From the NCBI GenBank assembly GCA_951812325.1, contig OX638294.1:3944859-4008858 (forward strand): a stretch of 64,000 bases of DNA. The letters run 5' to 3'. This document shows, in pieces, positions 1-8,671 of this stretch. The notes below the pieces were generated by a model, which ran no database searches, was not told where the DNA came from, and saw only the letters and a program-made list of their open reading frames with translations. A program made the position numbers and the translations under genes. Source of the DNA: an uncultured Thermoanaerobaculia bacterium. GTDB taxonomy: Bacteria; Acidobacteriota; Thermoanaerobaculia; Multivoradales; Multivoraceae. Positions within the stretch are counted from its first letter, which is position 1; every line of letters begins with the position of its first letter.

Positions 1-1119
1 GAGGCGCGCGAATGCCAGGTGCAGGGCGGACGGGTCGACTACTGCGGCCCGCAGCAGTTTGAAGGCGAGGCGGACGTCTTCTACCGGAACGATGGCGGCC
101 GGCGCTTCGTGGACCAGAGCCGCGAGGGCGGCGTGTCGCTGATCGCCGACGCCGGCCTGGGCGTCGCCGCCGCCGACTTCGACGACGACGGTCGCACCGA
201 TGTCTACGTCGCGAACGACGCGGATCCCAACCAGCTGTGGATGAATCGCGGCGAAGGCGCCTTCGAGGACGACGCGGTGCTGCTCGGCGCGGCCTACAAT
301 CGGTTCGGGGTCGGCGAGGCAGGCATGGGCATCGCACTGGGCGACATCGACGGCGACCTGGACCTGGACCTGTTTCTGAGCCACCTGATCGAGGAGACGA
401 ACACGCTGTACGTGAACCTGGGCGGCGCGCCGGGCCTCTCCGATGGCTTCGACGACCGGGCGGCCGAGGCGGGCCTGGCGGCGCCGAGCACTCCCTACAC
501 GGGCTTCGGAACGGCCCTTTTCGACGCGGACAACGACGGCGACCTCGACCTCGCGGTGGTCAACGGGGCCGTCAAGCGGCGTCCGGCCGCGCTCTCGGAC
601 CGCGACGACTGGTTCTGGCGCGGCTACGCGGAACCGAATCTGCTGATGCTGGGAGACGGTGAGGGCGCCTTCGTCGACGCCAGCAGCGCCTCGGGCGACT
701 TCGGCGCGGCGCTTCACGTCAGCCGCGGCCTCGTCCCGTTCGACCTGGAAGGCGACGGCGACCTGGACCTTTTGGTCAGCAACCTGGAGGGGGCGGCGCG
801 GATCTACCGCAACGAATCGGCCGGCGGTTCCGGGGGCGGTTCGGGCGGTTGGGTGAGCCTGCGGGTCGTCGACGCCGAGTTGCAGCGGACGGCCCTGGGC
901 GCTTCGGTCGTTGCCTGGGTCGGCGATCGCCCCGTTCGCCGCCTCGTCCTGCCGCTCGGCGGCTACCTGACCGGCGGCGAGGCGCCGTTGCACATCGGCC
1001 TCGGCGATGCCGTGGGTGTCCAACGCTTCGAGGTCACCTGGCCAGGCGGTGCGGTCGAGGAGTTCGACGGCGCCGAGCGCGGCGCCGAAGTCGTCCTCGT
1101 TCGTGGAACGGGCCGATGA
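1..1119 (+). CDS. CRTAC1/UnbV-type FG-GAP repeat protein, 5' truncated by window edge
   Basis: The frame is open to the first base, so the N-terminus lies outside the window; a GTG at 19 is unlikely to be the true start. The visible 372 residues begin with a Cys/CGP-type segment typical of the middle of CRTAC1 proteins. They contain at least four VCBS/FG-GAP-like units with DxDxDG calcium-loop motifs (for example DFDDDGRTD, DIDGDLDLD, DADNDGDLD, DLEGDGDLD), which predict a beta-propeller. The last 70 residues (VTWPGGAVEEF region) match the ASPIC/UnbV domain. Such proteins are usually exported or surface-bound; substrate and role are unknown. The stop overlaps the start of the downstream TPR gene by ATGA, suggesting translational coupling. 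CRTAC1-TPR gene pairs are a familiar arrangement in Acidobacteriota-like genomes (from memory). Confidence 0.85.
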   Translation, partial: EARECQVQGGRVDYCGPQQFEGEADVFYRNDGGRRFVDQSREGGVSLIADAGLGVAAADFDDDGRTDVYVANDADPNQLWMNRGEGAFEDDAVLLGAAYNRFGVGEAGMGIALGDIDGDLDLDLFLSHLIEETNTLYVNLGGAPGLSDGFDDRAAEAGLAAPSTPYTGFGTALFDADNDGDLDLAVVNGAVKRRPAALSDRDDWFWRGYAEPNLLMLGDGEGAFVDASSASGDFGAALHVSRGLVPFDLEGDGDLDLLVSNLEGAARIYRNESAGGSGGGSGGWVSLRVVDAELQRTALGASVVAWVGDRPVRRLVLPLGGYLTGGEAPLHIGLGDAVGVQRFEVTWPGGAVEEFDGAERGAEVVLVRGTGR

Positions 1120-2519
1120 CGCCCATGCCGCGAATCCGGCGCCGGCGATCCGCTGCCGACCACGGTTTTCTCGCCGCCGTCATGCAGGCAGTACGCGCTG
1201 CCTGCCGCGACGGCAACTGGATCATGCTGCTCGTTGCGGTCTTCCTCGCCGCCGCCATGCAGGCCGCGGAGCTCCCGAGCCCCGACCTCACGGCCGTTGA
1301 ACCCCGCGTCCGTTCGGCGATCGAGAAGGAGCTGGCCGCCGCCCGCCTCGAACCCGGGTCGGCAAACGCCTGGGGGCGTCTCGGCATGGTTCTTCAAGCC
1401 CACCAACTCGACGCCGAGGCCGAGGCCGCCTACGTCGAAGCTTCTCGCCTTGCGCCCGCCGGGTTCCGCTGGGTCTACCTGCGAGGCGTTCTCGCCGATG
1501 CACACGATCCGGTAGCCGCGGTGAGCCTCTACCGGCGGGCAGTCGAACTCGACCCCCGCTACGCTCCGGCCCGGGTCCGCCTCGCCGCCGCTCTGGAGAA
1601 GGTCGGCCTGGCCGCTGAGGCCGACACGCACTATGCGGAGGCGGCGCGCCTGGAACCGGACAACGCGGTGGCGCACCTCGGGCTGGGCCGCCTGGCGCTC
1701 GCCCGCGGCGAGGTCGACGGGGCCGTGGGTCACCTGGAACGGGCTTACGGCTTGAGCCCGGAGACTCAGGCGATCGTCGCCACGCTGGCGCGTGCGCGTC
1801 ACCGGGCCGGCGACCGCGACGGTGCGCGACGGCTGGCGCAGGCGGCGCGCAGCCTGCCGCCGATGATCCACCACCGCGACCCGCGCCGGGCCGAGGTCGA
1901 CGTCCTGGCGGTGGATTCGGAGAGCTTCCTTCGCCGCAGCAAGACCTACCGGGAGACGGGCCAGTTGCAGCCCTCGCTCGCCGAGCTCCTCCGGCTGCTC
2001 GAGCTGGCGCCCGGCAACGCGCAGGCCCACTTCGCTGCGGCCGGCGTCTACGACCGGATGAACCGTCCCCGAGAGGCGGCGTCGTCGGCCCGGCGCGCCC
2101 TCGAGATCGACCCCGACCTGGCCGGCGGACGGGCGGTGCTGGCGGGCGCGCTGTTCAAGCTGGGGCGCTTCGAGCAGGCGTCGGCCGAGGCGGAGCGGGT
2201 GCTGGCGGACGATCCCGCCGATGTCCACATGCTGCTGGTGACCACGATGCTGGCGATGAGGGCGAACGACGTAGGCCGGGCGCTGGAGCGGCTGGACCGG
2301 GCGGCCGCCGCCGGCGCCTCCGATCCCGGCCTGCGTGATCTGATGGTCCAGCTTCAACTGGAGCTGGCCGACGCCTTGGGAGGCGCCGGTCTCCATGACG
2401 AGGCCGGCCGCAGGATCGAACAGGTGATCGAAGCATTGGAACGGGCCGGAACCGCCGAGGCCGAGCTGCGGCCGCTCCGGCGGCGGCTCGAGGACCACCG
2501 GAGGAGCGTGCGCGGATGA
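1116..2519 (+). CDS. Tetratricopeptide repeat protein with N-terminal signal/anchor segment
   Basis: 467 residues. I chose ATG 1116 because it overlaps the upstream TGA (ATGA) and places a hydrophobic segment (around IMLLVAVFLAAAMQAA, residues 31-46) behind a basic N-terminus, consistent with a signal peptide or signal anchor. The open frame extends upstream to 849, but that would overlap the CRTAC1 gene by 270 bases. From about residue 60 onward the protein is alpha-helical with repeated TPR signatures (for example AEAAYVEASRLAP, AVSLYRRAVELDPRYAPA, AEADTHYAEAARLEPDNAVAHLGLG, ASSARRALEIDP). A protein-protein scaffold working with the upstream CRTAC1 protein in the envelope is the simplest reading. 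A strong Shine-Dalgarno, GGAGGAG at 2500-2506, sits in its last codons and serves the next mini-ORF. Confidence 0.85.
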   Translation: MTPMPRIRRRRSAADHGFLAAVMQAVRAACRDGNWIMLLVAVFLAAAMQAAELPSPDLTAVEPRVRSAIEKELAAARLEPGSANAWGRLGMVLQAHQLDAEAEAAYVEASRLAPAGFRWVYLRGVLADAHDPVAAVSLYRRAVELDPRYAPARVRLAAALEKVGLAAEADTHYAEAARLEPDNAVAHLGLGRLALARGEVDGAVGHLERAYGLSPETQAIVATLARARHRAGDRDGARRLAQAARSLPPMIHHRDPRRAEVDVLAVDSESFLRRSKTYRETGQLQPSLAELLRLLELAPGNAQAHFAAAGVYDRMNRPREAASSARRALEIDPDLAGGRAVLAGALFKLGRFEQASAEAERVLADDPADVHMLLVTTMLAMRANDVGRALERLDRAAAAGASDPGLRDLMVQLQLELADALGGAGLHDEAGRRIEQVIEALERAGTAEAELRPLRRRLEDHRRSVRG

Positions 2520-2593
2520 GCGATGCGGGACACGGAGCGGCCACGAGACCTGAGGGCTGGCGCCGGCCTTCCCGCCCAGGGGTGCACGGATGA
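2516..2593 (+). CDS. Mini-ORF 1 of the array before gltX (25 aa)
   Basis: The peptide starts MSDAGHG and ends RPGVHG, and is basic in its second half (GWRRPSRPG). It starts inside the TPR stop (ATGA), with GGAGGAG nine bases upstream, so it should be translated if the operon is. No family is recognised. It could be a leader peptide or simply the product of repeat expansion of the gltX N-terminus. Confidence 0.4.
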   Translation: MSDAGHGAATRPEGWRRPSRPGVHG

Positions 2594-2667
2594 GTGATTC
2601 GGGACACGGGGCGGCCGCGAGACCTGAGGGCTGGCGCCGGCCTTCCCGCCCAAGGGTGCGCGGATGA
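2590..2667 (+). CDS. Mini-ORF 2 of the array before gltX (25 aa)
   Basis: The peptide starts MSDSGHG and ends RPRVRG. It overlaps mini-ORF 1 by ATGA. A weak AGGGG Shine-Dalgarno lies in the preceding unit. It differs from copy 1 by conservative changes (Ala4Ser, Thr10Ala, Gly22Arg, His24Arg) and several silent ones. Confidence 0.35.
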   Translation: MSDSGHGAAARPEGWRRPSRPRVRG

Positions 2668-2741
2668 GCGATTCGGGACACGGCGCGGCCATGAGACCTG
2701 AGGGCTGGCGCCGACCTTCCCGCCCAGGGGTGCGCGGATGA
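2664..2741 (+). CDS. Mini-ORF 3 of the array before gltX (25 aa)
   Basis: The peptide starts MSDSGHGAAM and ends RPGVRG. Its TGA at 2739-2741 overlaps the gltX ATG at 2738, completing the coupled chain. An internal ATG at codon 10 is also present. Confidence 0.35.
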   Translation: MSDSGHGAAMRPEGWRRPSRPGVRG

Positions 2742-4324
2742 GCGATGCGGGACACGGAGAGGCCGCTCGGCGGGAGGCGGGAACCAGGGGCTCGCCGCCT
2801 GGCGTTGCCGGCGCGGTACCTGGCGTTGCCGGAGCGGGGCCAGGTCGGGCCGCTCCGGTGCGGGTGCGCGTCGCGCCGTCGCCGACGGGCGACCCGCACG
2901 TCGGCACCGCCTACCAGGCGCTGGTCAACCTGGCCTTCGCCCGCAGCCGCGGCGGCGTCTTCGTGCTGCGGATCGAGGACACGGACCGCGCCCGCTCGAG
3001 CCTCGAGTCGGAGGCCGCGATCCTCGACGCCCTGCGTTGGCTGGGCCTGGACTGGGACGAGGGGCCGTATCGCCAGAGCGAGCGGCTGGACCTCCACCGT
3101 TCGGAGGTCGACCGCCTGCTCGCGGCCGGCAGCGCCTACCGCTGCTTCTGCACCCGGGAGCGTCTGGACGAGATGCGGCGGGAGAACCGCGCCCGGCAGC
3201 GCTTCCCGGGATACGACCGCCGTTGCCGAGGCCTCTCATCGGAAGAGTCCGCGCGGAGAGCCGCCGCCGGCGAGGAGCACGTCGTGCGCGTCGCGATGCC
3301 GACCGAAGGCGAGTGCGTGATGCAGGACCTGCTGCGCGGCGAGATCCGGCGGGAGTGGGAACTGATCGACGACCAGGTCATCCTCAAGGCCGACGGCTAC
3401 CCGACCTACCACCTCGCATGCACCGTCGACGATCACGCGATGGGGATCAGCCACGTGATCCGCGGCGAGGAGTGGATCAACTCGCTGCCGAAGCACCTGC
3501 GGCTCTACCAGGCGCTGGGCTACGAACCGCCGACGTTCTGCCACCTGCCGCTGCTCCGCAACAACGACGCGAACCGCTCCAAGCTCTCCAAGCGGCGCAA
3601 CCCGACCTCGATCACCTGGTTCCGGGACGCCGGCTTCCTGCCCCAGGCGCTGCTCAACTTCCTGGGACTCATCGTCTCCAGCCGGGCTGAAGGCGAGGAG
3701 AAGTTCAGCTTCGACCAGCTGGCGGACGGCTTCCGGTTCGAGGACATCTCGCTCGGCGGCCCCGTCTTCGACCTCGACAAGCTGCGCTGGCTGAACGCCC
3801 GCTATCTGCGCGAGGACCACGACGCGGCCGGCTTGGCGGACCTCGTGCGGGAGTGGTCGATGGGGCGGGAACGGCTGGCGGCGATTGCCGCCCTCGCGCA
3901 GCCGCGCCTGGAGACGCTCGGCGACTGGGGACGGCTGACGAACTTCCTGTTCGTCGACGCGCCGGAAGTCGAGCGGGCGAAGCTGGCGGTCAAGGGCCTC
4001 GAAGAAGCCCAGGTCGCCGAGGTCCTCCAGTTCATGCTGTGGACGCTGGAACGCGAGCAGGAGTTCACCGCCGACGTCATCCAGGGCCACTTCCGGCGCC
4101 TGTCCGAGGCGCTCGGGCTGAGCCTGCGCGATCTGACCCGGCCGTTCTACGTCGCGATGTCCGGCCAGACCGCTTCGCTGCCCCTGTTCCAGTCGATGGA
4201 GATCCTCGGCCCGGATCTCGTGCGCGCCCGCACCCGCCGCGCCATCGACGCGCTCGGCGGCATCTCGGGCAAGCGGACGAAGAAGCTCCAGAAGCGGTTC
4301 GAAGCCGTCCGCGCGGCCTCCTGA
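2738..4324 (+). CDS. gltX: Glutamyl-tRNA synthetase
   Basis: 528 residues if started at ATG 2738. This class I synthetase attaches glutamate to tRNA(Glu) in the cytoplasm. The HIGH-type motif is PSPTGDPHVGTAY (about residue 48) and the KMSKS-type motif is SKLSKRRN (about residue 285); RIEDTDRARS and the anticodon-binding helical half follow as expected. The N-terminus carries a ~40-residue Gly/Ala/Pro-rich extension before VRVRVAPSPTG, and its first 7 residues repeat the mini-ORF start. GTG 2858 would give the usual family start and 488 residues, so the true start is uncertain. Inside the extension CCTGGCGTTGCCGG occurs twice in tandem. It lies downstream of the 74-bp array and 22 bases before the SNF2-type gene. 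GlnS is encoded separately in this window, so a discriminating GluRS is plausible. Confidence 0.95.
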   Translation: MSDAGHGEAARREAGTRGSPPGVAGAVPGVAGAGPGRAAPVRVRVAPSPTGDPHVGTAYQALVNLAFARSRGGVFVLRIEDTDRARSSLESEAAILDALRWLGLDWDEGPYRQSERLDLHRSEVDRLLAAGSAYRCFCTRERLDEMRRENRARQRFPGYDRRCRGLSSEESARRAAAGEEHVVRVAMPTEGECVMQDLLRGEIRREWELIDDQVILKADGYPTYHLACTVDDHAMGISHVIRGEEWINSLPKHLRLYQALGYEPPTFCHLPLLRNNDANRSKLSKRRNPTSITWFRDAGFLPQALLNFLGLIVSSRAEGEEKFSFDQLADGFRFEDISLGGPVFDLDKLRWLNARYLREDHDAAGLADLVREWSMGRERLAAIAALAQPRLETLGDWGRLTNFLFVDAPEVERAKLAVKGLEEAQVAEVLQFMLWTLEREQEFTADVIQGHFRRLSEALGLSLRDLTRPFYVAMSGQTASLPLFQSMEILGPDLVRARTRRAIDALGGISGKRTKKLQKRFEAVRAAS

Positions 4325-4346
4325 GACCCGAGCAGACGCGGCGCCC

Positions 4347-7300
4347 ATGCCGGTTCATCCGATCCACCGCCGGTACTTCGCGGAGGAGCTCGTGCGCGCC
4401 CGCCGGGCCGGCGAGCGCCGGCGCCAGGTCGCCTCGCAGCGGCGTGCGCGGGTCGACCCGAACCCGCACCAGATCGACGCGGTCATGTTCGCGTTGCGCC
4501 GCATTCCGGAGGGAGGGTGCATCCTCGCCGACGAGGTGGGCCTGGGCAAGACGATCGAGGCCGGCCTCGTCATCGCCCAGCTGATGGCTGAGGGCGCCGA
4601 GAGAATCCTCATCGTGCTGCCGCGCCCGTTGCTCGGCCAGTGGCAGAGCGAGTTGTACACGCTGTTCGGGATCGAGGCGGTCGAGGCCGCGGATCCGGCG
4701 GTCGATCTCGATGCGCCCGGCGTGTTCCTGGTCGGGCGGGAGTACGCGGGAGGCGCCGGCGGATTCGAGCGGCTGCGCAATGCGCCGCCGTTCGACCTTT
4801 GCCTGATCGACGAGGCTCACGAGGTCTTCGCCGCCATTCACCGGCGGTTCGACCGCTACGGCGCCTACGATGAGGACAGCCGTTACGCGCAGGTCGCCCA
4901 CCGCCTGCGCCAGATCATCGGCGTCGCCCCGGTGCTTCTCTTGACCGCGACGCCGATCCAGAATTCCCTGGCCGAACTCTGGGGGCTGGTCCAGTACATC
5001 GACCGCACCGGCACGCTGCTGGGCTCGAAACCGGTCTTCGAGGATGTCTTCTGCGCCGACGATGCGGGGCGTCAGGTCGTCGTCGAGCAGGCCGGGGAAC
5101 TCCGAAGGCGGCTTGGCGTCGTGGTCCAGCGGACCCTTCGCCGGCAGGCCCAGGAGTTCCTCGACAAGCCGTTCGTGGGAAGGCGCGCCCAGTTGTTCGA
5201 GTACAGGATGAGCGCCGAGGAGCGCGCTCTGTACGACGACGTGACGGCCTATCTGCTGGAGCCGACGCTCTACGCCTTCAGCGGCAGCTCGCGGCAGTTG
5301 CTGCTGCTGGGCTTCCACCGGCGAATGGCCTCGTCGACGGCGGCGCTGGCCGACAGTCTGGAGCGGGTCGCCGAGCGCCTGCGCGGGATGCTGCGCAACG
5401 CCGAAGGGCCGGACGGCGCCGACAGCGAGCTGTCTTTCACGGCCGACCTGGAGGAGAACGGGGCGGATTCGGAGGCCGAAGCCGGTGCGCCGGCATTCGG
5501 CGATGGCCCCGCCGACGCGCCTGCCGATGGCCCCGCCGATGCGCCCGCGATCGATTCGACGGCCGTGCGGGCGGAACTGGAGCGGGTCGAGAGCTTCGTT
5601 CGCCGCGCCCGGCGGCTGCCGCGGGACAGCAAGGCCGCGAGCCTGGTGGAGGCGGTGCGCCTGGTTCTGGAGCGGCCCGAAGGGCGGCGCAAGGTCGTCG
5701 TGTTCACGGAATCCCTGACCACCCAGCGGTACCTGCGCGACCTGCTGCTTGAGCGGACGGACCTCGTGGAGGCCGACATCACCCTGTTTCGCGGCGCCAA
5801 CGATTCGCCGCGCGCGGCGGAGGCGCTCCGGGCCTGGCGCGAAGAGGTGGAGTGCGGTATCGAGCCGCGGCTGCGGCCGAGTCCGACAGTCGCGGTTCGC
5901 CTGGCCCTGGTCCACGAGTTCCGCACGCGCTCCAGGGTCTTCATCTCGTCGGAGGCCGGCGCCAAGGGCCTGAACCTCCAGTTCTGCGACACGCTAGTGA
6001 ACTACGACCTGCCCTGGAACCCGCAGCGCATCGAGCAGAGGATAGGCCGCTGCCACCGTTACGGGCAGGAGCGGGACGTCACGGTGATCAACTTCCTGGC
6101 GAAGGACAACGAGGCCCAGCGGCTCACCCTCGACATTCTCGGCACGAAGCTCGACCTGTTCGGCAAGGTGCTCGACATGTCGGACGTCGTGCTGCAGACA
6201 CCGCGCGGCGACTCGTCCGATCAACTCGCTTCCGCGCTGGGGCCGGACTTCGACGCGCAGATGCGGCGGATCTGGGATCGGTCCAGGTCGGTGCGGGAGG
6301 TCGAGGACGAGCTGCGCCGCCTCCGGGATGAGCTGGAGGAGCGCAGGCAGCAGCTCGAACAGGTGCGCGAGCGCACGACCGCCCTGATCGAGAAGCAGCT
6401 CGACGAGTCCGTCCGCGACGTCTTCCGCGGCATCGAGTCCGAACTGCCGGCGACGCTCGCCGACCTCGACGCCGAACTCGAGCGGGTGGCGACGGCGTTT
6501 CTGGATGCCAGGGGGATTCCCTGGGGCCGGAGCCAGCGGGAGGGTCGCCGCCTGATTCACGTCCGGGCCTCCAGGTCGTTGCCCTCCTGTCTGGTCGATG
6601 GCGTCTCCATCGCCCTGGGCCCGGCGCGCGACCTGGGCGACACCGAGTCGCTTCATCCCGGCCATCCACTGATCCGGGCGGCGGTGGAGGAGGCGCGCAC
6701 CGCGGGCAGCGGCCATTTCAGGGTCCGGTTCGACCTTGCCGCGGGGGCGCCGGAGACGCTTCGACGGCGGCGAGGCGGCCGCGGGCGGCTGGCCCTGACC
6801 CGGGTGACGAATGCCCGCTTCGAGCGCGAGGACCGGTTGTGCGTCACAGCCGTGTTCGAGGACGCGGAGGTGCTGCGTCCGGCGGCGGCCGCGCTCGACC
6901 TGCTGCGCCAGCCCTGTGTCGACGTCGGCGAGTTCCGACCGCCGTTGGAGGTCACTGCGGACCACCTGGACGACGTGGTCGAAGAGGAGCTCTTCCTGGA
7001 GCAGGCCGGCGGGGCCGGGGACGATCAGGCGAGCTTCGAAGCGGCGATGGACCAGCTGGATCAGTATCTGGCCGATCGTCTCCTCGTCCTGCGGCGCGAC
7101 CGGCGCCGCGAGAGCGCACGTCTCGCGGCCGCCGAAGGTCGCCGGGACGGCGCGACCGGCGCGCAGAACCGAGCCAGAGCCGAAGCCGAGGCGCGCGCCG
7201 TCGAGCGCCGGATCGAGGCTCTGGACGCCCGGATCGAAGGGCTGGCGGCGGGCGATGACGAGACCTATCGGCGCTGGCTGGCTCATGCTCACGGTCGCCG

Positions 7301-7355
7301 CTACCGCAAGCCGGAGACAAGACGGCTGCTCACCGCGGAGTTCGTCATCGGATGA
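4347..7355 (+). CDS. SNF2/RapA-like DEAH helicase/translocase
   Basis: 1002 residues. Motif I is DEVGLGKT (62-69), motif II DEAH (155-158), motif III LLLTATPIQN (197-206), and the motif VI region IEQRIGRCHRYGQ is near residue 560. These mark an SNF2-family double-stranded DNA translocase of the RapA/HepA branch. An acidic Ala/Pro-rich linker (about 355-405, with GPADAPAD duplicated) separates the two RecA lobes. After lobe 2 there is a coiled coil (about 645-700), then a C-terminal region I cannot assign, with a Glu/Arg/Ala-rich helix near residues 910-965. RapA itself recycles RNA polymerase, but its N-terminal Tudor-like domains are not evident here. The next two genes encode Mre11-like and Rad50-like proteins on the same strand, so I infer a role in DNA-end processing, repair or defence rather than transcription. 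Confidence 0.85.
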   Translation: MPVHPIHRRYFAEELVRARRAGERRRQVASQRRARVDPNPHQIDAVMFALRRIPEGGCILADEVGLGKTIEAGLVIAQLMAEGAERILIVLPRPLLGQWQSELYTLFGIEAVEAADPAVDLDAPGVFLVGREYAGGAGGFERLRNAPPFDLCLIDEAHEVFAAIHRRFDRYGAYDEDSRYAQVAHRLRQIIGVAPVLLLTATPIQNSLAELWGLVQYIDRTGTLLGSKPVFEDVFCADDAGRQVVVEQAGELRRRLGVVVQRTLRRQAQEFLDKPFVGRRAQLFEYRMSAEERALYDDVTAYLLEPTLYAFSGSSRQLLLLGFHRRMASSTAALADSLERVAERLRGMLRNAEGPDGADSELSFTADLEENGADSEAEAGAPAFGDGPADAPADGPADAPAIDSTAVRAELERVESFVRRARRLPRDSKAASLVEAVRLVLERPEGRRKVVVFTESLTTQRYLRDLLLERTDLVEADITLFRGANDSPRAAEALRAWREEVECGIEPRLRPSPTVAVRLALVHEFRTRSRVFISSEAGAKGLNLQFCDTLVNYDLPWNPQRIEQRIGRCHRYGQERDVTVINFLAKDNEAQRLTLDILGTKLDLFGKVLDMSDVVLQTPRGDSSDQLASALGPDFDAQMRRIWDRSRSVREVEDELRRLRDELEERRQQLEQVRERTTALIEKQLDESVRDVFRGIESELPATLADLDAELERVATAFLDARGIPWGRSQREGRRLIHVRASRSLPSCLVDGVSIALGPARDLGDTESLHPGHPLIRAAVEEARTAGSGHFRVRFDLAAGAPETLRRRRGGRGRLALTRVTNARFEREDRLCVTAVFEDAEVLRPAAAALDLLRQPCVDVGEFRPPLEVTADHLDDVVEEELFLEQAGGAGDDQASFEAAMDQLDQYLADRLLVLRRDRRRESARLAAAEGRRDGATGAQNRARAEAEARAVERRIEALDARIEGLAAGDDETYRRWLAHAHGRRYRKPETRRLLTAEFVIG

Positions 7356-7539
7356 TCCCTGCGCGCCGAAAGTTCGCTCGAAGACCGCCGGCTCGGCGAG
7401 ATCCGACCCGCCGGCGCTCCGGGCCTGGATGCCGGGGCACGGGATCGAGCGGCCCGGGATCAAGCGGCCCGGGTACCGGGCGAAAGGTTGCCGAATGACG
7501 CCGGGCCGGGAAATGGTTCACCTTGTGGAGGAGAATGAC
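7356..7539. other. Intergenic gap between SNF2-like gene and nuclease gene
   Basis: 184 bases with no convincing ORF. It contains a 15-bp direct repeat, GGGATC(G/A)AGCGGCCC, twice in a row near 7440-7469, followed by CCGGGTACCGGGC. It may carry an internal promoter or a processing site; no clear -35/-10 pair is seen. Confidence 0.4.
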
Positions 7540-8667
7540 GTGGCGCTCAAACTGCTGCACACGGCCGACTGGCATCTGGGGCGACGGTTCTCGCGGTTCG
7601 GGAAGGACCAGGAGAAGCGCCTGACCCGGGCCCGGCTTCAGGTCGTCCGCCGGATTCTCGAACAGGCGGAAGGGTACGAAGTGGACGCCGTCCTGTGCGC
7701 GGGCGACCTGTTCGACGTGCCGGCGCCCGAAGATGTGTGGTGGAAGGGACTCCTGGACGAGTTCCGCCGGCGGGACTGGCGCCGGCCCGTCGTCCTGTTG
7801 CCGGGCAACCACGACCCCATCGTGCGGAGGTCCGTGTACGACGCCGCCCACCCGTTCCGCCAGGGGCTGCCGGGCCATGTCCACGTCGTGGACCGGAGCG
7901 GATGGGAGCTGCCCATCGGCGAGGATGCCGTCCTCTGCGCCAGCCCTTGCCAGTCCCGCGCCGGGCAGACGGACCTCGTCGCTTCGTTGCCGTGTCGGGC
8001 CCCCGGGGACGAGCGGATTCGCATCGGCATGGTCCACGGCCAGACCTTCGATATCGAGGGGCACGAGACGAACTTCCCGGTCGCCCGCGGCAGCGCCGAC
8101 GCGCGGGGGTTCGACTACCTCGCCCTTGGCGACACCCACGGGTTTCGGGAGGTCGAGCCGGAGGCGGCCGCGCCGACCGTGTACCCCGGCACGCCGGAGG
8201 CGATGACCTTCGGCGAGCGGGATGCCGGTCATGTGGCGATCGTGTTCTTTCCTCTGGACCGGCGGCGGCGCGCCCTGGTGCGGCGGGAACGCGTCAGGAC
8301 CTGGAACTGGCGGGAAGAGACGTGTCGGTCGATGGACGAGCTCCGCCGCCTGAAGGCTGAGCCGAACCTCCGCAAGACGGTCCTCAGGCTCGTGCTGGAG
8401 ATGGAGCTGCCGATGGCGGAGTACGACGAGGCGGAGCGCATCCTGACCGGGTTGGGCGGTTCGTGGGCGTCGACGCCCAAGGTCGGCGTGCTCGAGGTCG
8501 AGCGCCGCGGTCTCCGTCTGGAAGCCTCGGCGCCAATCGACCTCGCGAGCGACATGCCGGTGCTGGAAGCGGCGGTCGAGCGTTTGCGGGAGCACCGCCG
8601 AACCCGTCCGGAAGTCGCGGACCGGGCGCTTCACCACCTGTACCGGCTGGCGCGGGAACAGGCCTGA
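7540..8667 (+). CDS. SbcD/Mre11-like (YhaO-type) metallophosphoesterase nuclease
   Basis: 375 residues from GTG 7540, chosen because GGAGGAG (7527-7533) lies six bases upstream; ATG 7495 is an in-frame alternative. The calcineurin-like motifs appear in order: DWH (10-12), GDLFD (55-59), GNHD (89-92) and VHG (165-167). The last motif is GDTH (197-200), where Mre11/SbcD normally has GHxH, so one expected metal ligand is Asp instead of His. Known relatives make Mn-dependent exo/endonucleases that act at DNA ends together with a Rad50-type ATPase. The gene sits four bases upstream of such an ATPase gene and downstream of an SNF2-type translocase gene, suggesting one complex. Confidence 0.88.
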   Translation: MALKLLHTADWHLGRRFSRFGKDQEKRLTRARLQVVRRILEQAEGYEVDAVLCAGDLFDVPAPEDVWWKGLLDEFRRRDWRRPVVLLPGNHDPIVRRSVYDAAHPFRQGLPGHVHVVDRSGWELPIGEDAVLCASPCQSRAGQTDLVASLPCRAPGDERIRIGMVHGQTFDIEGHETNFPVARGSADARGFDYLALGDTHGFREVEPEAAAPTVYPGTPEAMTFGERDAGHVAIVFFPLDRRRRALVRRERVRTWNWREETCRSMDELRRLKAEPNLRKTVLRLVLEMELPMAEYDEAERILTGLGGSWASTPKVGVLEVERRGLRLEASAPIDLASDMPVLEAAVERLREHRRTRPEVADRALHHLYRLAREQA

Positions 8668-8671
8668 CGCC

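Larger units (their letters stand above)
2516..2766 (+). repeat. 74-bp tandem repeat (three full units plus partial fourth) between TPR gene and gltX
   Basis: Units begin at 2516, 2590 and 2664, and a partial fourth begins at 2738, which is the gltX start codon. Each unit starts ATGAG(C/T)GAT and ends (GGGTGC)GCGG, and copies differ at only a handful of positions. Because 74 is 3n+2, each unit is an ORF of 25 codons whose TGA overlaps the next unit's ATG (ATGA), giving a chain of coupled mini-ORFs that ends in gltX. The end of the TPR gene (GTGCGCGGATGAG) resembles the end of a unit, so the array may have grown by slippage or unequal exchange at this junction. Confidence 0.9.

Noticed and set aside
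4077..5915. 612-codon minus-strand open frame across gltX and the SNF2-like gene
   Set aside because: It is antisense to genes with clear motifs; at this GC content such long shadow frames are expected. Its composition (Gln/Arg/Pro-rich) fits no family.
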